In this document: positions 25,825 to 35,627 of the stretch, one piece after another
How positions within the stretch are numbered: position 1 is the stretch's first letter
How the letters are laid out: each line of letters begins with the position of its first letter
Assembly: GCA_018241565.1 (NCBI GenBank)
Contig: JAFEDO010000035.1
Location: forward strand, 1-40,465
DNA from: Pseudomonadota bacterium
GTDB lineage: Bacteria; Pseudomonadota; Gammaproteobacteria; JAFEDO01
Direction: 5' to 3'
DNA length: 40,465 bases
Notes under the pieces: generated by a model
Databases searched by the model: none
The model's input: the letters and a program-made list of their open reading frames with translations, nothing else
Told to the model about the DNA's origin: nothing
Program-made: the position numbers and the translations under genes

Positions 25825-26143
25825 AAAAACCTCTACAACTACTTGAGTACATATTCACTACTCAATGTTTGAAAATACTGATATTCCATGAAGGGGGCGA
25901 CGATAGAAATTCCATTTCGAAGGGGTCGCATACTACCATAAGGTCATAAAAGGATACAAAAAAATGTACAATGACTCCTCAGTGGTTACAGCGACTGATG
26001 TGCCTGATTGGGCTAAAAGTCAAAATTTAATCACTTCTACCCCTCATTTTTAGACCCTACTTTTCAATTAGGGCGAGCTAGCTTTTTAGCGCACATCCTA
26101 TATATACTTCGCAACTCTCAAACCCCCATACTTTGGAGTAGCC
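25825..26143. other. divergent intergenic region before gcvT
   Basis: No gene is visible in these 319 bases between the 1367-aa gene (minus) and gcvT (plus). Visible structure: a perfect TTGAGTA-N9-TACTCAA dyad (25843-25865) close to the 1367-aa gene start, a GCGAC/GTCGC pairing with an inner GAAAT/ATTTC around 25896-25928, and CCCTA/TAGGG arms around 26056-26074. I looked for glycine-riboswitch landmarks (GGAGAG, the conserved GCCGAAGG-type core) and did not find them. Confidence 0.5.
25843..25865 (-). promoter_or_regulatory. TTGAGTA-N9-TACTCAA dyad upstream of the 1367-aa gene
   Basis: Perfect 7-bp inverted arms around 9 bases, beginning 18 bases before the ATG of the minus-strand gene, so within or next to its leader. 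It could be an operator or a leader hairpin. Only one copy was noticed. Confidence 0.4.
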
Positions 26144-27229
26144 ATGCATAATCGGACCCCTTTTTATCAGCAGCATCTCGATGCGCATGCACTCATGGTA
26201 GATTTTTTCGGATGGCAAATGCCATTGCACTATGGATCACAAATTGCAGAGCACAATAAGGTTCGACAAGATGCAGGCATGTTTGATGTGTCTCACATGA
26301 CCGTGGTCGATCTGTTAGGTGCAGGTGGTCGAGAATTTTTGAGATATCTATTAGCGAATGATGTTGATCGTTTATCTCATCCTGGTAAAGCAATCTATAG
26401 TTGCATGCTGGATGACCAAGGTGGGGTATTAGATGATTTAATTGTTTATTATCGTGCGCCAGATAATTATCGCTTAATATTAAATTCTGCTACTCGTGCA
26501 AAAGATTTAGCTTGGCTAGAAAAGAATGCCAATGGATTACCCGTATTCATCCAAACGCGTCCTGAGTTGGCGATGCTAGCAGTGCAAGGTCCTCATGCGA
26601 AAGAAAAATTATTATCTGTATTAACGCCTGCACAAGCAGATGCGATATCTACTTTACAGCCATTTGAAGCAGTAGATATTGCAAATTGGTTTATTGCGAG
26701 AACAGGATATACCGGTGAAGATGGATTTGAATGCGTATTTCCAGCAGAAGAAGCAGAAACTTTTTGGAAAAAATTATTAGCAGCGGGTGTTGCGCCTTGC
26801 GGTTTAGGAGCGAGGGATACTTTGCGATTAGAAGCAGGTATGATGTTGTACGGACAAGATATGGATGAAACAACAACGCCACTAGAATCCGGATTAGCAT
26901 GGACTGTTGCTTGGGAACCAAGTTCTCGTGAATTTATCGGTAGAGCCGCATTAGAAGCGCAAAAAGAATCGGGCGTAAAGCGTAAAATGGTTGGACTTAT
27001 TTTGGAAGATAAAGGTGTCATACGACCTGGTTATACGGTGATTGTTGATGGTCTAAACAAAGGCGCTGTCACGAGTGGTACTTTTTCACCAACATTAGAG
27101 AAATCGATTGCACTTGCCAGAGTCAATGCAGATGTTGGAAAATCTTGCCAAATAGATATTCGTGGAAAATTGAAAGCAGCGCAAGTCGTTGCCCCCAGAT
27201 TCGTTAAACACGGAAAAATAATTGTTTAA
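26144..27229 (+). CDS. gcvT: glycine cleavage system T protein (aminomethyltransferase)
   Basis: This 361-residue enzyme transfers the aminomethyl carbon from the H-protein lipoyl arm to tetrahydrofolate, releasing ammonia. Family landmarks are TPFYQQHLDAHALMVDFFGWQMPLHYG at the N-terminus, AGMFDVSHMTVVDLLG, RTGYTGEDGFE (about 185-195), GLGARDTLRLEAGMMLYGQDM and the C-terminal beta domain with TSGTFSPTLEKSIALARV. The start has TTGGAG a few bases upstream. It is first in a tight gcvT-gcvH-gcvPA-gcvPB operon. No riboswitch is visible in the leader. Confidence 0.97.
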   Translation: MHNRTPFYQQHLDAHALMVDFFGWQMPLHYGSQIAEHNKVRQDAGMFDVSHMTVVDLLGAGGREFLRYLLANDVDRLSHPGKAIYSCMLDDQGGVLDDLIVYYRAPDNYRLILNSATRAKDLAWLEKNANGLPVFIQTRPELAMLAVQGPHAKEKLLSVLTPAQADAISTLQPFEAVDIANWFIARTGYTGEDGFECVFPAEEAETFWKKLLAAGVAPCGLGARDTLRLEAGMMLYGQDMDETTTPLESGLAWTVAWEPSSREFIGRAALEAQKESGVKRKMVGLILEDKGVIRPGYTVIVDGLNKGAVTSGTFSPTLEKSIALARVNADVGKSCQIDIRGKLKAAQVVAPRFVKHGKIIV

Positions 27230-27257
27230 AGAAAAAATAATCGTTTAGGAGAATATT

Positions 27258-27650
27258 ATGTCTAATGTACCAAGTGAATTACGTTATAGTGATACCCATG
27301 AATGGGCTCGTTTAGAAGATGATGGAACAATCGTCATTGGAATTACTGATCATGCGCAACATTTATTAGGAGATTTAGTATTTGTTGAATTGCCTGATGA
27401 AGGTATTGAATTGAAAGGAGGCGATGAAGCAGGTGTTGTTGAATCCGTGAAAGCAGCTTCTGATTTTTATTCTCCGATTACTGGTGAAGTAGTAGAAGTG
27501 AATGAAGAACTACAAGATTCTCCTGCTTTAGTGAATACAGATCCTTATGGCGATGGTTGGTTGTTTCGCATTCAACCTGAAGATACGAGTGAATTTGATG
27601 CATTACTAGATGCAGATGCTTACAATGAACAAATTTCCGAAGAGGAGTAG
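27258..27650 (+). CDS. gcvH: glycine cleavage system H protein
   Basis: This 130-residue lipoyl carrier shuttles the aminomethyl group between the P, T and L proteins. The lipoylated lysine is Lys65 in [19 protein letters not shown], the canonical ESVKA motif. The protein starts [17 protein letters not shown] and has the usual H-protein length and fold order, with a GWLFRI strand near the end. A TTAGGAGAATATT site precedes the ATG. It lies 28 bases after gcvT, and its stop is 10 bases before gcvPA. Confidence 0.98.
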   Translation: MSNVPSELRYSDTHEWARLEDDGTIVIGITDHAQHLLGDLVFVELPDEGIELKGGDEAGVVESVKAASDFYSPITGEVVEVNEELQDSPALVNTDPYGDGWLFRIQPEDTSEFDALLDADAYNEQISEEE

Positions 27651-27660
27651 TTAACTATCC

Positions 27661-29070
27661 ATGCCGTTTATTCCACACACTAAAAAAGATATTGAAGAGA
27701 TGTTACAAACTATCGGTGCTAGTAGCATCGAGCAATTGTTTGATGAAATTCCAAAAGATTTACGGTCGGGTGAATTAAAAGAAATTCCTGAAGGACTTAA
27801 CGAGCAACAAATGATGCGTTTGTTGAAAGAGCGAGCACTTCAAGTCAGCGATGACTTAAATTTTATAGGCGCGGGTGCTTATGAACATTTTATTCCAGCA
27901 GCAGTTTGGGATATTACGAGTCGTGGAGAATTTCTGACGGCATACACACCATATCAAGCTGAAGCGAGTCAAGGTACTTTGCAATTAATTTATGAATTTC
28001 AAAGTATGATGACGAGTTTGACTGGTATGGATGTGTCTAATGCTTCTTTATATGATGGAGCATCGGCTTTAGCAGAAGCTGTGTTAATGGCAGTAAGAGC
28101 AAATTCAAAAGCTAAAGCACGCAAGATATTAATTCCAATGACAGTGCATCCCGCTTATCGAATGACTGTTAAAACAACCGTTCATAATCAAAAAATTGAA
28201 TGTATTGAAATTCCTTATGACCCTAAATCAGGTGTGACTTTATTAGAAACATTGCAAAAATATAATGGTCAAGATATTGCTGGTTTAGTGATTCCATATC
28301 CTAATTTTTTTGGTCAGTTTGAAGCCGTCGATGCTTTAACGGATTGGGCGCATGCAGAAGGTGCGTTAGCCATTGCTGTTGTAAATCCTATGGCGCTCGC
28401 TATTTTAAAAGAGCCTGGTGTCTGGGGTGAACGTGGTGTGGATATCGTTTGCGGAGAAGCACAACCCTTAGGTATTCCATTAGCCTCTGGTGGACCTTAT
28501 GCAGGATTTATGTGTTGCAGACAAGAGTGGGTAAGACAAATGCCAGGACGTATCGTAGGAGAGACTACCGATAAAGATGGCAAAATTGGATATGCGCTTA
28601 CATTGCAAGCGAGAGAACAACATATTCGTCGTTCTAAGGCCACTTCAAATATTTGTACGAACCAAGGGTTGTTAGTGACTGCTGCAACGATTTATATGAG
28701 TTTATTAGGTCCCGAAGGTTTAGCACGGGTGGCACAACAATGTCATACCAACACAAAACATTTAGTCGATCAATTGACTCAGATATCTGGTGTCGAGAAA
28801 GTTTTTTCAGGATCTTATTTTCATGAATCTGTGATTCGATTACCGAAAGCGCCTTCTGAAATTTTAGAAGCATTAGCTTTATGTAGTATTCAGGGTGGAT
28901 ATGATTTATCAAAAGATTATCCAGAATTAGGAAACGCACTGTTGGTTTGTGCTACTGAAACAAAAAGTGAAACAGATATATCTTTGTATGCTTGCGCTTT
29001 AGAACAAGTACTACATGCAAATAAAAAAAAAGTGTCTGAGTTAAAAACTGTTACTGTTAGTGAGAATTAA
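27661..29070 (+). CDS. gcvPA: glycine dehydrogenase (decarboxylating) subunit 1
   Basis: This 469-residue protein is the N-terminal half of the P protein, which decarboxylates glycine with PLP and loads the H protein. Landmarks are [15 protein letters not shown] at the start, [48 protein letters not shown] and [16 protein letters not shown]. In this split form the PLP lysine is on the other subunit. GAGGAG at 27642-27647 is far (13 bases) from the ATG, so translation may depend on coupling to gcvH. E. coli has one fused gcvP; the split form is usual in many other bacteria. Confidence 0.97.
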   Translation: MPFIPHTKKDIEEMLQTIGASSIEQLFDEIPKDLRSGELKEIPEGLNEQQMMRLLKERALQVSDDLNFIGAGAYEHFIPAAVWDITSRGEFLTAYTPYQAEASQGTLQLIYEFQSMMTSLTGMDVSNASLYDGASALAEAVLMAVRANSKAKARKILIPMTVHPAYRMTVKTTVHNQKIECIEIPYDPKSGVTLLETLQKYNGQDIAGLVIPYPNFFGQFEAVDALTDWAHAEGALAIAVVNPMALAILKEPGVWGERGVDIVCGEAQPLGIPLASGGPYAGFMCCRQEWVRQMPGRIVGETTDKDGKIGYALTLQAREQHIRRSKATSNICTNQGLLVTAATIYMSLLGPEGLARVAQQCHTNTKHLVDQLTQISGVEKVFSGSYFHESVIRLPKAPSEILEALALCSIQGGYDLSKDYPELGNALLVCATETKSETDISLYACALEQVLHANKKKVSELKTVTVSEN

Positions 29071-29072
29071 AC

Positions 29073-30530
29073 ATGTCACAAACTATATTCGATAAATCAA
29101 CCGCTGGTCGTCACGCAGGATCGCAACTGCCAAAACTTTCTGAAGTACAAGGTGATATTCCTGCTAATTTACATAGAAAAACTAAACCTTTATTGCCAGA
29201 AGTATCTGAAATGCAAACGGTTCGGCATTACACACAATTATCTAAAAAGAATTTTTCTATCGATACGCATTTTTATCCTCTGGGTTCTTGCACAATGAAA
29301 TATAATCCACGAGGCGTGCATAAAGCGGCTTCTATGTCAGAATTTCTTCAACGACATCCTTACCAGTTAGAATCTTCTAGCCAAGGATTTTTAGAATGTA
29401 TTTATGAGTTACAAGAATATTTAAAAGATGTGACGGGCATGAAAGGTATTTCTCTTGCACCCATGGCGGGTTCTCAAGGGGAATTTGCTGGCGTTGCTAT
29501 GATCCGTGCTTATCATGAAGCGCGTGGAGATTTTGAACGATCAGAAATTTTAGTGCCAGATGCAGCACACGGAACAAACCCTGCATCAGCAGTCATGTGT
29601 GGCTATAAAGTTCATGAAATTCCTACTGGACCTGAGGGTGATATCGATTTAGAAGCGTTAAAAGCAGCTGTTGGACCTAAAACTGCCGGTATTATGTTAA
29701 CGAACCCCAGTACGTTGGGTGTTTTTGAACGTCGAATTCAAGAAGTCTCTCGTATCATTCACCAAGCAGGTGGGCTGTTGTATTACGATGGGGCGAATCT
29801 CAATGCCATCTTAGGTGAAGTGAAACCAGGCGACATGGGTTTTGATGTGATGCATTTGAATTTACATAAAACCTTCGCAACACCGCATGGCGGTGGTGGC
29901 CCAGGTGCAGGTCCTGTTGCCGTAGGAGAGCGTTTAAAACCTTATTTACCGTTACCGATGGTCACTAAAGAAGATAATCATTATCGATGGTTAACTCCAG
30001 AAGATTGTCCTAATAGTATTGGGCGTTTATCTGCTTTTGCAGGGAATACAGGAATTTTATTGCGTGCATATATTTATATTCGAATGTTAGGGCGCAAAGG
30101 TTTAAAACGCGTGGGCGAGTTTTCAACGCTTAATGCTAATTATTTGATGGCTAAGTTAAAACAAGCTGGATTTACATTGGCATATCCTAAGCGTAGAGCA
30201 AGTCACGAATTCATCATCACGATTAATCCTGAAAAGAAAAAATTAAATGTCAATGCAATGGATTTTGCGAAGCGATTATTGGATTATGGTTTTCATGCGC
30301 CAACGACTTATTTTCCATTATTAGTTCCGGAATGTTTATTGATTGAACCTACAGAAACTGAAAGTAAAAATGAACTCGATGCTTTTGTTGATGCATTAAT
30401 TAAAATCAGAAAAGAAGCGGAAACTGATCCTGATTTAGTTCGCAATGCACCACACACGATGCCAGTGAAACGATTGGATGACGTGAAAGCAGCTCGAGAA
30501 TTGAATTTGCGCTGGAAATCTAAGGATTAA
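29073..30530 (+). CDS. gcvPB: glycine dehydrogenase (decarboxylating) subunit 2
   Basis: This 485-residue protein is the C-terminal, PLP-binding half of the P protein. The PLP-anchoring lysine is Lys266 in [19 protein letters not shown], with the glycine-rich stretch typical of the family right after it. Other landmarks are [51 protein letters not shown] and [20 protein letters not shown]. It begins two bases after the gcvPA stop, so the two subunits are coupled. A GC-rich REP-like element follows 20 bases after its stop. Confidence 0.97.
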   Translation: MSQTIFDKSTAGRHAGSQLPKLSEVQGDIPANLHRKTKPLLPEVSEMQTVRHYTQLSKKNFSIDTHFYPLGSCTMKYNPRGVHKAASMSEFLQRHPYQLESSSQGFLECIYELQEYLKDVTGMKGISLAPMAGSQGEFAGVAMIRAYHEARGDFERSEILVPDAAHGTNPASAVMCGYKVHEIPTGPEGDIDLEALKAAVGPKTAGIMLTNPSTLGVFERRIQEVSRIIHQAGGLLYYDGANLNAILGEVKPGDMGFDVMHLNLHKTFATPHGGGGPGAGPVAVGERLKPYLPLPMVTKEDNHYRWLTPEDCPNSIGRLSAFAGNTGILLRAYIYIRMLGRKGLKRVGEFSTLNANYLMAKLKQAGFTLAYPKRRASHEFIITINPEKKKLNVNAMDFAKRLLDYGFHAPTTYFPLLVPECLLIEPTETESKNELDAFVDALIKIRKEAETDPDLVRNAPHTMPVKRLDDVKAARELNLRWKSKD

Positions 30531-30550
30531 TATTTGTCTAATTTCTTCTT

Positions 30551-30589
30551 CCCTCCCCCGGTACTCCGGGGGAGGGTTAGGGTGGGGGG
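30551..30589 (+). repeat. GC-rich REP-like element, copy 1
   Basis: Arms CCCTCCCCCGG (30551-30561) and CCGGGGGAGGG (30566-30576) around TACT, followed by the tail TTAGGGTGGGGGG. The same element recurs at 32826-32864 (inverted) and 32908-32945. Its very high GC content contrasts with the AT-rich surroundings. Here it separates gcvPB from dgkA and would form a stable hairpin in the operon mRNA. Confidence 0.85.
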
Positions 30590-30608
30590 TACTTTGAAAG
30601 GAACTCAA

Positions 30609-30965
30609 ATGCTTTCATTTTTCCAAAAACTATACACGGCATTCTGTTATTCATTTCAAGGCATAAAATACGCCTTTCGCACTCAATTTGCTTTTCGGAC
30701 GGAAATCTTTCTAACAATCATTATTGTTCCACTGGCTGCCTTGCTAAGTAACAGTGCCGCTGAAATTGCTCTTCTCCTCAGTAGTTGGTTTTTAGTGATT
30801 CTCACAGAATTAATTAACACAGCTATCGAAATTACGATTGATCGAATCAGTCTAGAACGCCACGAATTATCAGGGCGCGCAAAAGACATTGGTTCAGCTG
30901 CCGTACTCATCGCATGCATTAACGTCGTTGTTGTTTGGGGATTAGTAGTTTTTGGTGGATATTAA
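30609..30965 (+). CDS. dgkA: diacylglycerol kinase DgkA
   Basis: This 118-residue inner-membrane kinase phosphorylates diacylglycerol to phosphatidic acid, recycling lipid released by periplasmic glucan synthesis. It has three membrane segments (about 31-48, 51-67 and 93-115) and the catalytic signature ELINTAIEITIDRIS followed by ERHELSGRAKDIGSAAV, nearly identical to the E. coli enzyme. The start is the ATG at 30609, preceded by GAAAGGAAC. An in-frame extension to 30534 would translate the REP-like element ([13 protein letters not shown]) and is rejected. It probably belongs to the end of the gcv transcript. Confidence 0.95.
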   Translation: MLSFFQKLYTAFCYSFQGIKYAFRTQFAFRTEIFLTIIIVPLAALLSNSAAEIALLLSSWFLVILTELINTAIEITIDRISLERHELSGRAKDIGSAAVLIACINVVVVWGLVVFGGY

Positions 30966-31001
30966 TTAACAGCAACTCATGAATAATATCTAGGCCAGAC
31001 A

Positions 31002-31020
31002 AAAATTGTGACACAATTTT
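31002..31020. promoter_or_regulatory. perfect palindrome AAAATTGTG-A-CACAATTTT
   Basis: Nine-bp arms around one base, centred about 56 bases upstream of the oxidoreductase ATG. A one-base loop cannot form a good RNA hairpin, so a DNA-binding site is more likely than a terminator for dgkA. The TGTGACACA core does not have the spacing of a CRP site (TGTGA-N6-TCACA). Confidence 0.45.
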
Positions 31021-31066
31021 AAAATCAGCAAAGTTAGATTCCGAAGATAGTGAAAAGGCAATTTGA

Positions 31067-32026
31067 ATGTTAAATATAGGAATAATAGGTCCAGGAAGAG
31101 TTGCTGAAAGGCATGCTGTGGCTTTGAAAGAAACGACAGGCGCTCAATTGTGGAGCGTTTGTAGTTATGATCTTAACAAAGCGCAGGCATTCGCCACGAA
31201 ACATAATGCACTAGCAACATTAAATGCATTCGATGATGTTTCTAAAATGCTAGATGATCCCAAACTTGATGCTGTTATTATTGCTACCCCTGATAAGTTG
31301 CATGTTACTCATATTTTATTAGCTCTTAAGGCCGGTAAATCTATTCTCGTCGAAAAACCCGTGTGTACATCTCTCGATGCCTGTGAAAAAATTTTAACGG
31401 CGTATCAGCAGAGTCAAATTACTTTAGCCGTAGGTTACCATTTAAGATGGCATCAAGGTTTAAGAAGGATTACTCAAAAAGCCCATAAAAATGAATTAGG
31501 AAATCTTCATCATATTAAGCTCCATTGGGGCGTTAATTTTATAGAACATGCCAAGTGGCGTGTAGATCCGGAGTTAGGCGAGTGGGTTTGTTTATCTATT
31601 CTCGGGACACATTTGATTGATATTGCCAGATGGATCATGATTCCTCTTTGTGGCGAAGTGAGTGAAATTAAAAGTTTTATTAAAACTGCAGATAATGGTT
31701 ACTCTGACGGAACAGTATCAATTATTATGAGTTTCAAATCTGGCGCAACAGCTGAAATTTTTTGCTCTGTTTTGTTTGATTTACCGTTTAATCTCGAGAT
31801 ATATGCAGAAAAAAACAATGTTGTTGGAATGGATTTAACTGGCCAAGCTGAAAATAGAAAAATAACAGTGGGAAACGATCCTTTAATTTTTGAAACTTCC
31901 AATCCATATGTGAGTCAATTAAATAATTTTATCGAAGCAATTATAGAAAAAAGACAGCCAGAAGTTTCACTGGAAGAAGGTTTGGAAAATGTTAGAAATT
32001 TAGTTTTTATTTCTGATCACCGATAA
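31067..32026 (+). CDS. Gfo/Idh/MocA-family oxidoreductase
   Basis: This 319-residue NAD(P)-dependent oxidoreductase has an N-terminal Rossmann fold (NIGIIGPGRVAERHAVAL, with GxGxxA-like GPGRVA). The family motif KSILVEKPVC is at about residues 94-103, and a C-terminal alpha/beta substrate domain starts GNLHHIKLHWG. A HLIDIARW stretch, with a His and Asp in the usual catalytic neighbourhood, is present. Such enzymes act on sugars, inositols or related polyols, or on biliverdin-type substrates; the substrate cannot be told from sequence. It stands alone between dgkA and convergent dapB, with a palindromic candidate operator upstream. Confidence 0.9.
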   Translation: MLNIGIIGPGRVAERHAVALKETTGAQLWSVCSYDLNKAQAFATKHNALATLNAFDDVSKMLDDPKLDAVIIATPDKLHVTHILLALKAGKSILVEKPVCTSLDACEKILTAYQQSQITLAVGYHLRWHQGLRRITQKAHKNELGNLHHIKLHWGVNFIEHAKWRVDPELGEWVCLSILGTHLIDIARWIMIPLCGEVSEIKSFIKTADNGYSDGTVSIIMSFKSGATAEIFCSVLFDLPFNLEIYAEKNNVVGMDLTGQAENRKITVGNDPLIFETSNPYVSQLNNFIEAIIEKRQPEVSLEEGLENVRNLVFISDHR

Positions 32027-32054
32027 ACTCAAAGTGTTTAATATCTTTTTTATA

Positions 32055-32078
32055 ATTCTTTATAGATCGTTAAAGAAT
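32055..32078. terminator. weak hairpin between convergent oxidoreductase and dapB genes
   Basis: ATTCTTTA (32055-32062) and TAAAGAAT (32071-32078) pair around an 8-base loop that overlaps the dapB stop. A T-run (32045-32051) precedes it on the plus strand but none follows on either strand, so it would be a poor intrinsic terminator. Confidence 0.3.
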
Positions 32079-32801
32079 ATTTTCCAAGCCAACGATTAAT
32101 TCTTTTAATTGAGTCACCTTTTGGCACGCAAGCACAATGCCTGGCATAAAGCATTCGCGATTGATGGTATCGTGAGAAATTTTTAAAGTTTCACCCGTGT
32201 TACCAAAAATCACTTGTTGAGAAGCTACAAAACCTGGGAGGCGAACAGCGTGAATGGGAATATTATGAGCATTTGCGCCACGTGATCCAGGCAAATTTTC
32301 TTTTTTAGCTTTTAAAAATGTTTTGTTTGAAAGATTTTTTGAAATTAATTCAGCGGTTCGTAATGCTGTACCAGAGGGAGCATCTTCTTTCCCATCATGA
32401 TGAAATTCAATGATTTCGACTTGGGAAAGATATTTAGCAGCGTCGCTCGCATATTTCATCATGAGAACAGCACCGAGAGAAAAATTAGGCGCTATCACCC
32501 CTCCTAATTTTTTGTCATGACACATTTTTTGAAATTCTTGGATTTGTTCATGAGTTAATCCAGTAGTTCCTATCACGGGATGTGCGCCAGCTGTAATAAT
32601 TGCCTTTGTGTTTTCATATACGGTTGAAGCTAGCGTGAAATCAATGACAATATCTGCTTTTGTTTTTTGAATCGCACCATATAAGTCATCATCTTTGCTT
32701 AATTTAGCAACGAGTTCAAATTCACGATGTTTTTCGATGGTTGTTGCTGTCATGATTCCCATGCGGCCCAATGCGCCATTGACGATAATTTTTAGAGACA
32801 T
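32070..32801 (-). CDS. dapB: 4-hydroxy-tetrahydrodipicolinate reductase DapB
   Basis: This 243-residue enzyme makes tetrahydrodipicolinate with NAD(P)H in the lysine and diaminopimelate pathway, feeding peptidoglycan. The nucleotide-binding motif is NGALGRMG (about 8-15) and the GTTG loop is HPVIGTTGL. The catalytic signature is EIIEFHHDGKEDAPSGTAL, with the His pair, the Lys and the SGTA substrate loop. It is shorter than the E. coli enzyme (273 residues), as is common. GGAG lies 8 bases before the ATG. It follows the DUF255 gene on the minus strand, separated by the REPIN-like pair. Confidence 0.96.
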   Translation of the reverse strand: MSLKIIVNGALGRMGIMTATTIEKHREFELVAKLSKDDDLYGAIQKTKADIVIDFTLASTVYENTKAIITAGAHPVIGTTGLTHEQIQEFQKMCHDKKLGGVIAPNFSLGAVLMMKYASDAAKYLSQVEIIEFHHDGKEDAPSGTALRTAELISKNLSNKTFLKAKKENLPGSRGANAHNIPIHAVRLPGFVASQQVIFGNTGETLKISHDTINRECFMPGIVLACQKVTQLKELIVGLENIL

Positions 32802-32825
32802 TATTTTTCTCCAGTGTTAATAGGT

Positions 32826-32945
32826 CCCCCACCCTAACCCTCCCCCGGAGTACCGGGGGAGGGGATTTTTATTTCTCTCTCCTAAATACCAAGAGGGAAC
32901 ATATGTTCCCTCCCCCGGTACTCCGGGGGAGGGTTAGGGTGGGGG
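32826..32945. repeat. REPIN-like inverted pair of GC-rich REP elements
   Basis: Copy 2 (32826-32864) and copy 3 (32908-32945) are the same element as at 30551, in opposite orientations, with tails pointing outward. Between them is a 20-bp perfect palindrome, GAGGGAACATATGTTCCCTC (32893-32912), which overlaps copy 3. The whole unit can fold into one long hairpin or two small ones. The TTA in the tail of copy 3 is the stop codon (32934-32936) of the DUF255 gene, so the last Pro residues of that protein come from the repeat. No transposase is visible nearby. Confidence 0.85.
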
Positions 32946-35006
32946 AGGTTTTAAATGCATGATTAATTCATCTAAGTCAGTTATTACTGCAGAGCATTGA
33001 GTGCCACGACATACATATGCTGTGGGTTCAGTGCCAATCATTTTCTTTTGATCTAATAAATTCGGTAATCCCTTTTCTTTACCAGGAATTGCAAATACCA
33101 ATCTGCCAGGAGCATAAGTATTCGTAACGACTGCTAACCAAGATTTCATCGTATGATTATTTCCTCGAATGATAACGATCTCTGGAGGGTTTAAGTAGTC
33201 CTCCAATGCATTCAGCAAGCTGCAATGAAATTCCGGATGATTTTTTATTTCAGTCCAAGCGTATTCTAAGCAAGATTTAGCAGCATCAATATATCGTTCT
33301 TCTCCCAGCAAATATCCTAAACGAAGAAACACTTGTGCAGCAATGCCATTACCCGATGGAATTGAATTATCCGTTAAATTTTTAGGACGCTGAATGAGTG
33401 TTTCGTGATCGTGTGCGGTAAAGAAGAACCCACCTTCTTTTTTATCTAAAAAATATGTTAAGACAGTTTCTGCTAATGCTTGTGCAAATTGGAGATCTTT
33501 AGTTCGCCACTCAATTTGTAGTAATTGTAAAATAGCATCTATTAAAAATACATAATCATCCAAGTAAGCCATCAAGTGAGGTTTTCCATCTTGATAAGAG
33601 GCAAATAATCGTTGGTTTTCCCACAATGAGCCATGAATAAAATCCAGGTTGTTTTGTGCTTCAGTGATGTATTTCGAATCGTTTAATATTTTACCCGCAA
33701 TGGATAGCCCTTTAATGGCTAACGCATTCCATGCTGTTAAAATTTTTATATCTTTGCCCGGGCGGGCACGATTTTCTCTCTGATGCTGCAATTTTTTTCT
33801 AGCAGACTGCAAATTTTTTTGAACAGTTTCTAACGATAAATTTTCTTCTTTTGCAATTTGTTCCAAATCTTTATTTACATATAAATGCCAATGTTCTTCA
33901 AAATTCGAAGGCTGGTCTAATCCATAATGACGGCTAAAAACAAGATATTCATTTTTGTTGAGATGTTCTCGAACGAATATACGATCCCAGTAATAAAATT
34001 TTCCTTCAATGCCTTCAGAATCGGCATCTAAGCTCGCATAAAATCCTTCGTGTGAATTTTTCATGTCACGCAACAAAAAGTCAGCAGTTTCTTTTGCGAT
34101 TTGTTTAAATAAAGAAATACCTGTCATTTGATAAGCTTCGCTGTAGACTGCAAGTAATTGAGCATTGTCATACAGCATTTTTTCAAAGTGTGGGATGCGC
34201 CATTGATTATCAACACTATATCTATAAAATCCGCCGCCTAATTGATCGTAAATCCCACCTTCTGCCATTTTAGTTAGAGTAACTTCTAATTTAACTAATG
34301 CAGCTTTATCCAGTTGGTTTTGGTGCAATGTGCTTTCATAGTGTCGCATCAATCGATCTAGATAACTGACTTGAGGAAATTTGGGAGCTGTGCCAAAACC
34401 ACCATGCTCCGAATCAAACTGGTGTTTGAACGTTTCTCTCACCGCTAATATAGGTTGTGTATTCAGAGAGTTTTCAGTTTTTTTAATTTGAGTGAGTTGA
34501 TGTAATACTTGTTGTAATGTTTCATTTTGTTGTTCAATCTCTTGGTATTGATTGTGAAAGTATTGACTGACTTTGCTTAATAGAGTTTTAAAATCAGGTA
34601 ACCCATATTGCGCACTTTTTGGAAAATAAGTGCCTGCAAAAAAAGGTAATTGATTTTCAGGGTTTAAAAATAAAGTCAGTGGCCACCCCCTCGAGCGCTG
34701 AGTTAATAATTGATGCGCGGTTTGATAAATTCTGTCTAAGTCGGGGCGTTCTTCTTTATCAACTTTAATGTTAATAAAGTGTGCATTCATGACGGTTGCT
34801 ATCTCGGGATCGGAAAATGATTCATGAGCCATGACGTGGCACCAGTGGCAAGCAGAATATCCAATAGATAGGAAGATAGGCTTATTATCTTTTTTAGCCT
34901 CTGCAAATGCTTCATCGCCCCAAGGGTACCAATCGACGGGATCTTGGGCATGTTGTTGCAGGTAGGGGCTCGTTTGCTGACCGAGTCGATTTTTGTATTT
35001 TGCCAT
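32934..35006 (-). CDS. thioredoxin-domain protein, DUF255/YyaL type
   Basis: This 690-residue predicted cytoplasmic protein has an N-terminal thioredoxin-like domain (DUF255) with [15 protein letters not shown] (a CxxC-type centre), [14 protein letters not shown] and [10 protein letters not shown]. An alpha/alpha-barrel-like region resembling glycosidase or N-acylglucosamine epimerase folds follows ([47 protein letters not shown]). The family includes Bacillus YyaL and vertebrate SPATA20; the function is not settled. The start is the ATG at 35006, giving [19 protein letters not shown] as in relatives; an upstream TTG at 35066 is rejected. The C-terminus LKPPPP is encoded by a REP element. It reads divergently from rppH and lies upstream of dapB. 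Confidence 0.93.
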   Translation of the reverse strand: MAKYKNRLGQQTSPYLQQHAQDPVDWYPWGDEAFAEAKKDNKPIFLSIGYSACHWCHVMAHESFSDPEIATVMNAHFINIKVDKEERPDLDRIYQTAHQLLTQRSRGWPLTLFLNPENQLPFFAGTYFPKSAQYGLPDFKTLLSKVSQYFHNQYQEIEQQNETLQQVLHQLTQIKKTENSLNTQPILAVRETFKHQFDSEHGGFGTAPKFPQVSYLDRLMRHYESTLHQNQLDKAALVKLEVTLTKMAEGGIYDQLGGGFYRYSVDNQWRIPHFEKMLYDNAQLLAVYSEAYQMTGISLFKQIAKETADFLLRDMKNSHEGFYASLDADSEGIEGKFYYWDRIFVREHLNKNEYLVFSRHYGLDQPSNFEEHWHLYVNKDLEQIAKEENLSLETVQKNLQSARKKLQHQRENRARPGKDIKILTAWNALAIKGLSIAGKILNDSKYITEAQNNLDFIHGSLWENQRLFASYQDGKPHLMAYLDDYVFLIDAILQLLQIEWRTKDLQFAQALAETVLTYFLDKKEGGFFFTAHDHETLIQRPKNLTDNSIPSGNGIAAQVFLRLGYLLGEERYIDAAKSCLEYAWTEIKNHPEFHCSLLNALEDYLNPPEIVIIRGNNHTMKSWLAVVTNTYAPGRLVFAIPGKEKGLPNLLDQKKMIGTEPTAYVCRGTQCSAVITDLDELIMHLKPPPP

Positions 35007-35135
35007 ATCTAGCGTCCGTTCGAAGAATTCCAGAAAAGAGTGTATTTTATACGCCAAATACGTCAAGATAATTTGCTGTAAATCGTAATTTTCTGCAAAA
35101 TGGCAAATTGTTGAATTTCTAGGGTAGGTTTAGAT

Positions 35136-35615
35136 ATGTTAGTCGATGAAGAAGGGTTTCGTTTGAATGTGGGCATCATATTGGCGCATGGCAACAATAT
35201 GGTTTTGCTAGGGCGACGATTGGGGCAAGATGCTTGGCAATTTCCTCAGGGCGGTGTGGATGAGGGGGAAACGCCCGAGCAAACCATGTATCGAGAATTA
35301 ATGGAAGAGCTGGGATTAGAGCCAACCGATGTAGAATTGCTGGGGTGTACACAATCTTGGTTAACGTATCGATTACCTGAACAATATATTCGTAAAAGTG
35401 CTCAAGTGACTGTGATTGGACAAAAGCAAAAATGGTTTTTATTACGATTGATTGCCAGTGAACAGAAAATACGTTTAGACGTGAGTCGATCTCCAGAATT
35501 TGATAGTTGGCGTTGGGTAGATTATTGGAGGCCCGTTGAAGAAGTTATTTATTTTAAACGCCAAGTTTATCAAGATGCATTAAAAGAGCTTGAGCCCATT
35601 TTACTAAAACCTTAA
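35136..35615 (+). CDS. rppH: RNA pyrophosphohydrolase RppH
   Basis: This 159-residue Nudix hydrolase removes pyrophosphate from the 5' triphosphate of mRNAs and so starts 5'-end-dependent decay. The Nudix box is GGVDEGETPEQTMYRELMEELG (about 39-60), matching GX5EX7REUXEEXGU in full. The N-terminal GFRLNVGIILAH and the WLTYRLPEQY and QKQKWFLLRL segments are typical. It starts 12 bases before ptsP's region as the first gene of an rppH-ptsP pair, the same order as in E. coli. Upstream is a 129-base divergent gap to the DUF255 gene. Confidence 0.96.
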   Translation: MLVDEEGFRLNVGIILAHGNNMVLLGRRLGQDAWQFPQGGVDEGETPEQTMYRELMEELGLEPTDVELLGCTQSWLTYRLPEQYIRKSAQVTVIGQKQKWFLLRLIASEQKIRLDVSRSPEFDSWRWVDYWRPVEEVIYFKRQVYQDALKELEPILLKP

Positions 35616-35627
35616 GAATAGGTTTCT

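Noticed and set aside
25825-26143. Possible glycine riboswitch before gcvT
   Set aside because: The region was read for the conserved aptamer landmarks and neither of the tandem cores nor the usual P1 and core motifs is present.
27661-30530. Split gcvP as a frameshifted or broken gene
   Set aside because: The two-subunit form is a normal, widespread arrangement; both products are full length with intact motifs.
30534-30608. N-terminal extension of DgkA starting upstream
   Set aside because: It would translate the GC-rich REP element, uses a non-ATG start without a ribosome-binding site, and is absent from the family; the ATG at 30609 has a good site.
35007-35066. Extended N-terminus of the DUF255 protein
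   Set aside because: It depends on a TTG start with no site; the family begins at MAKYKNRL, which matches the ATG at 35006.
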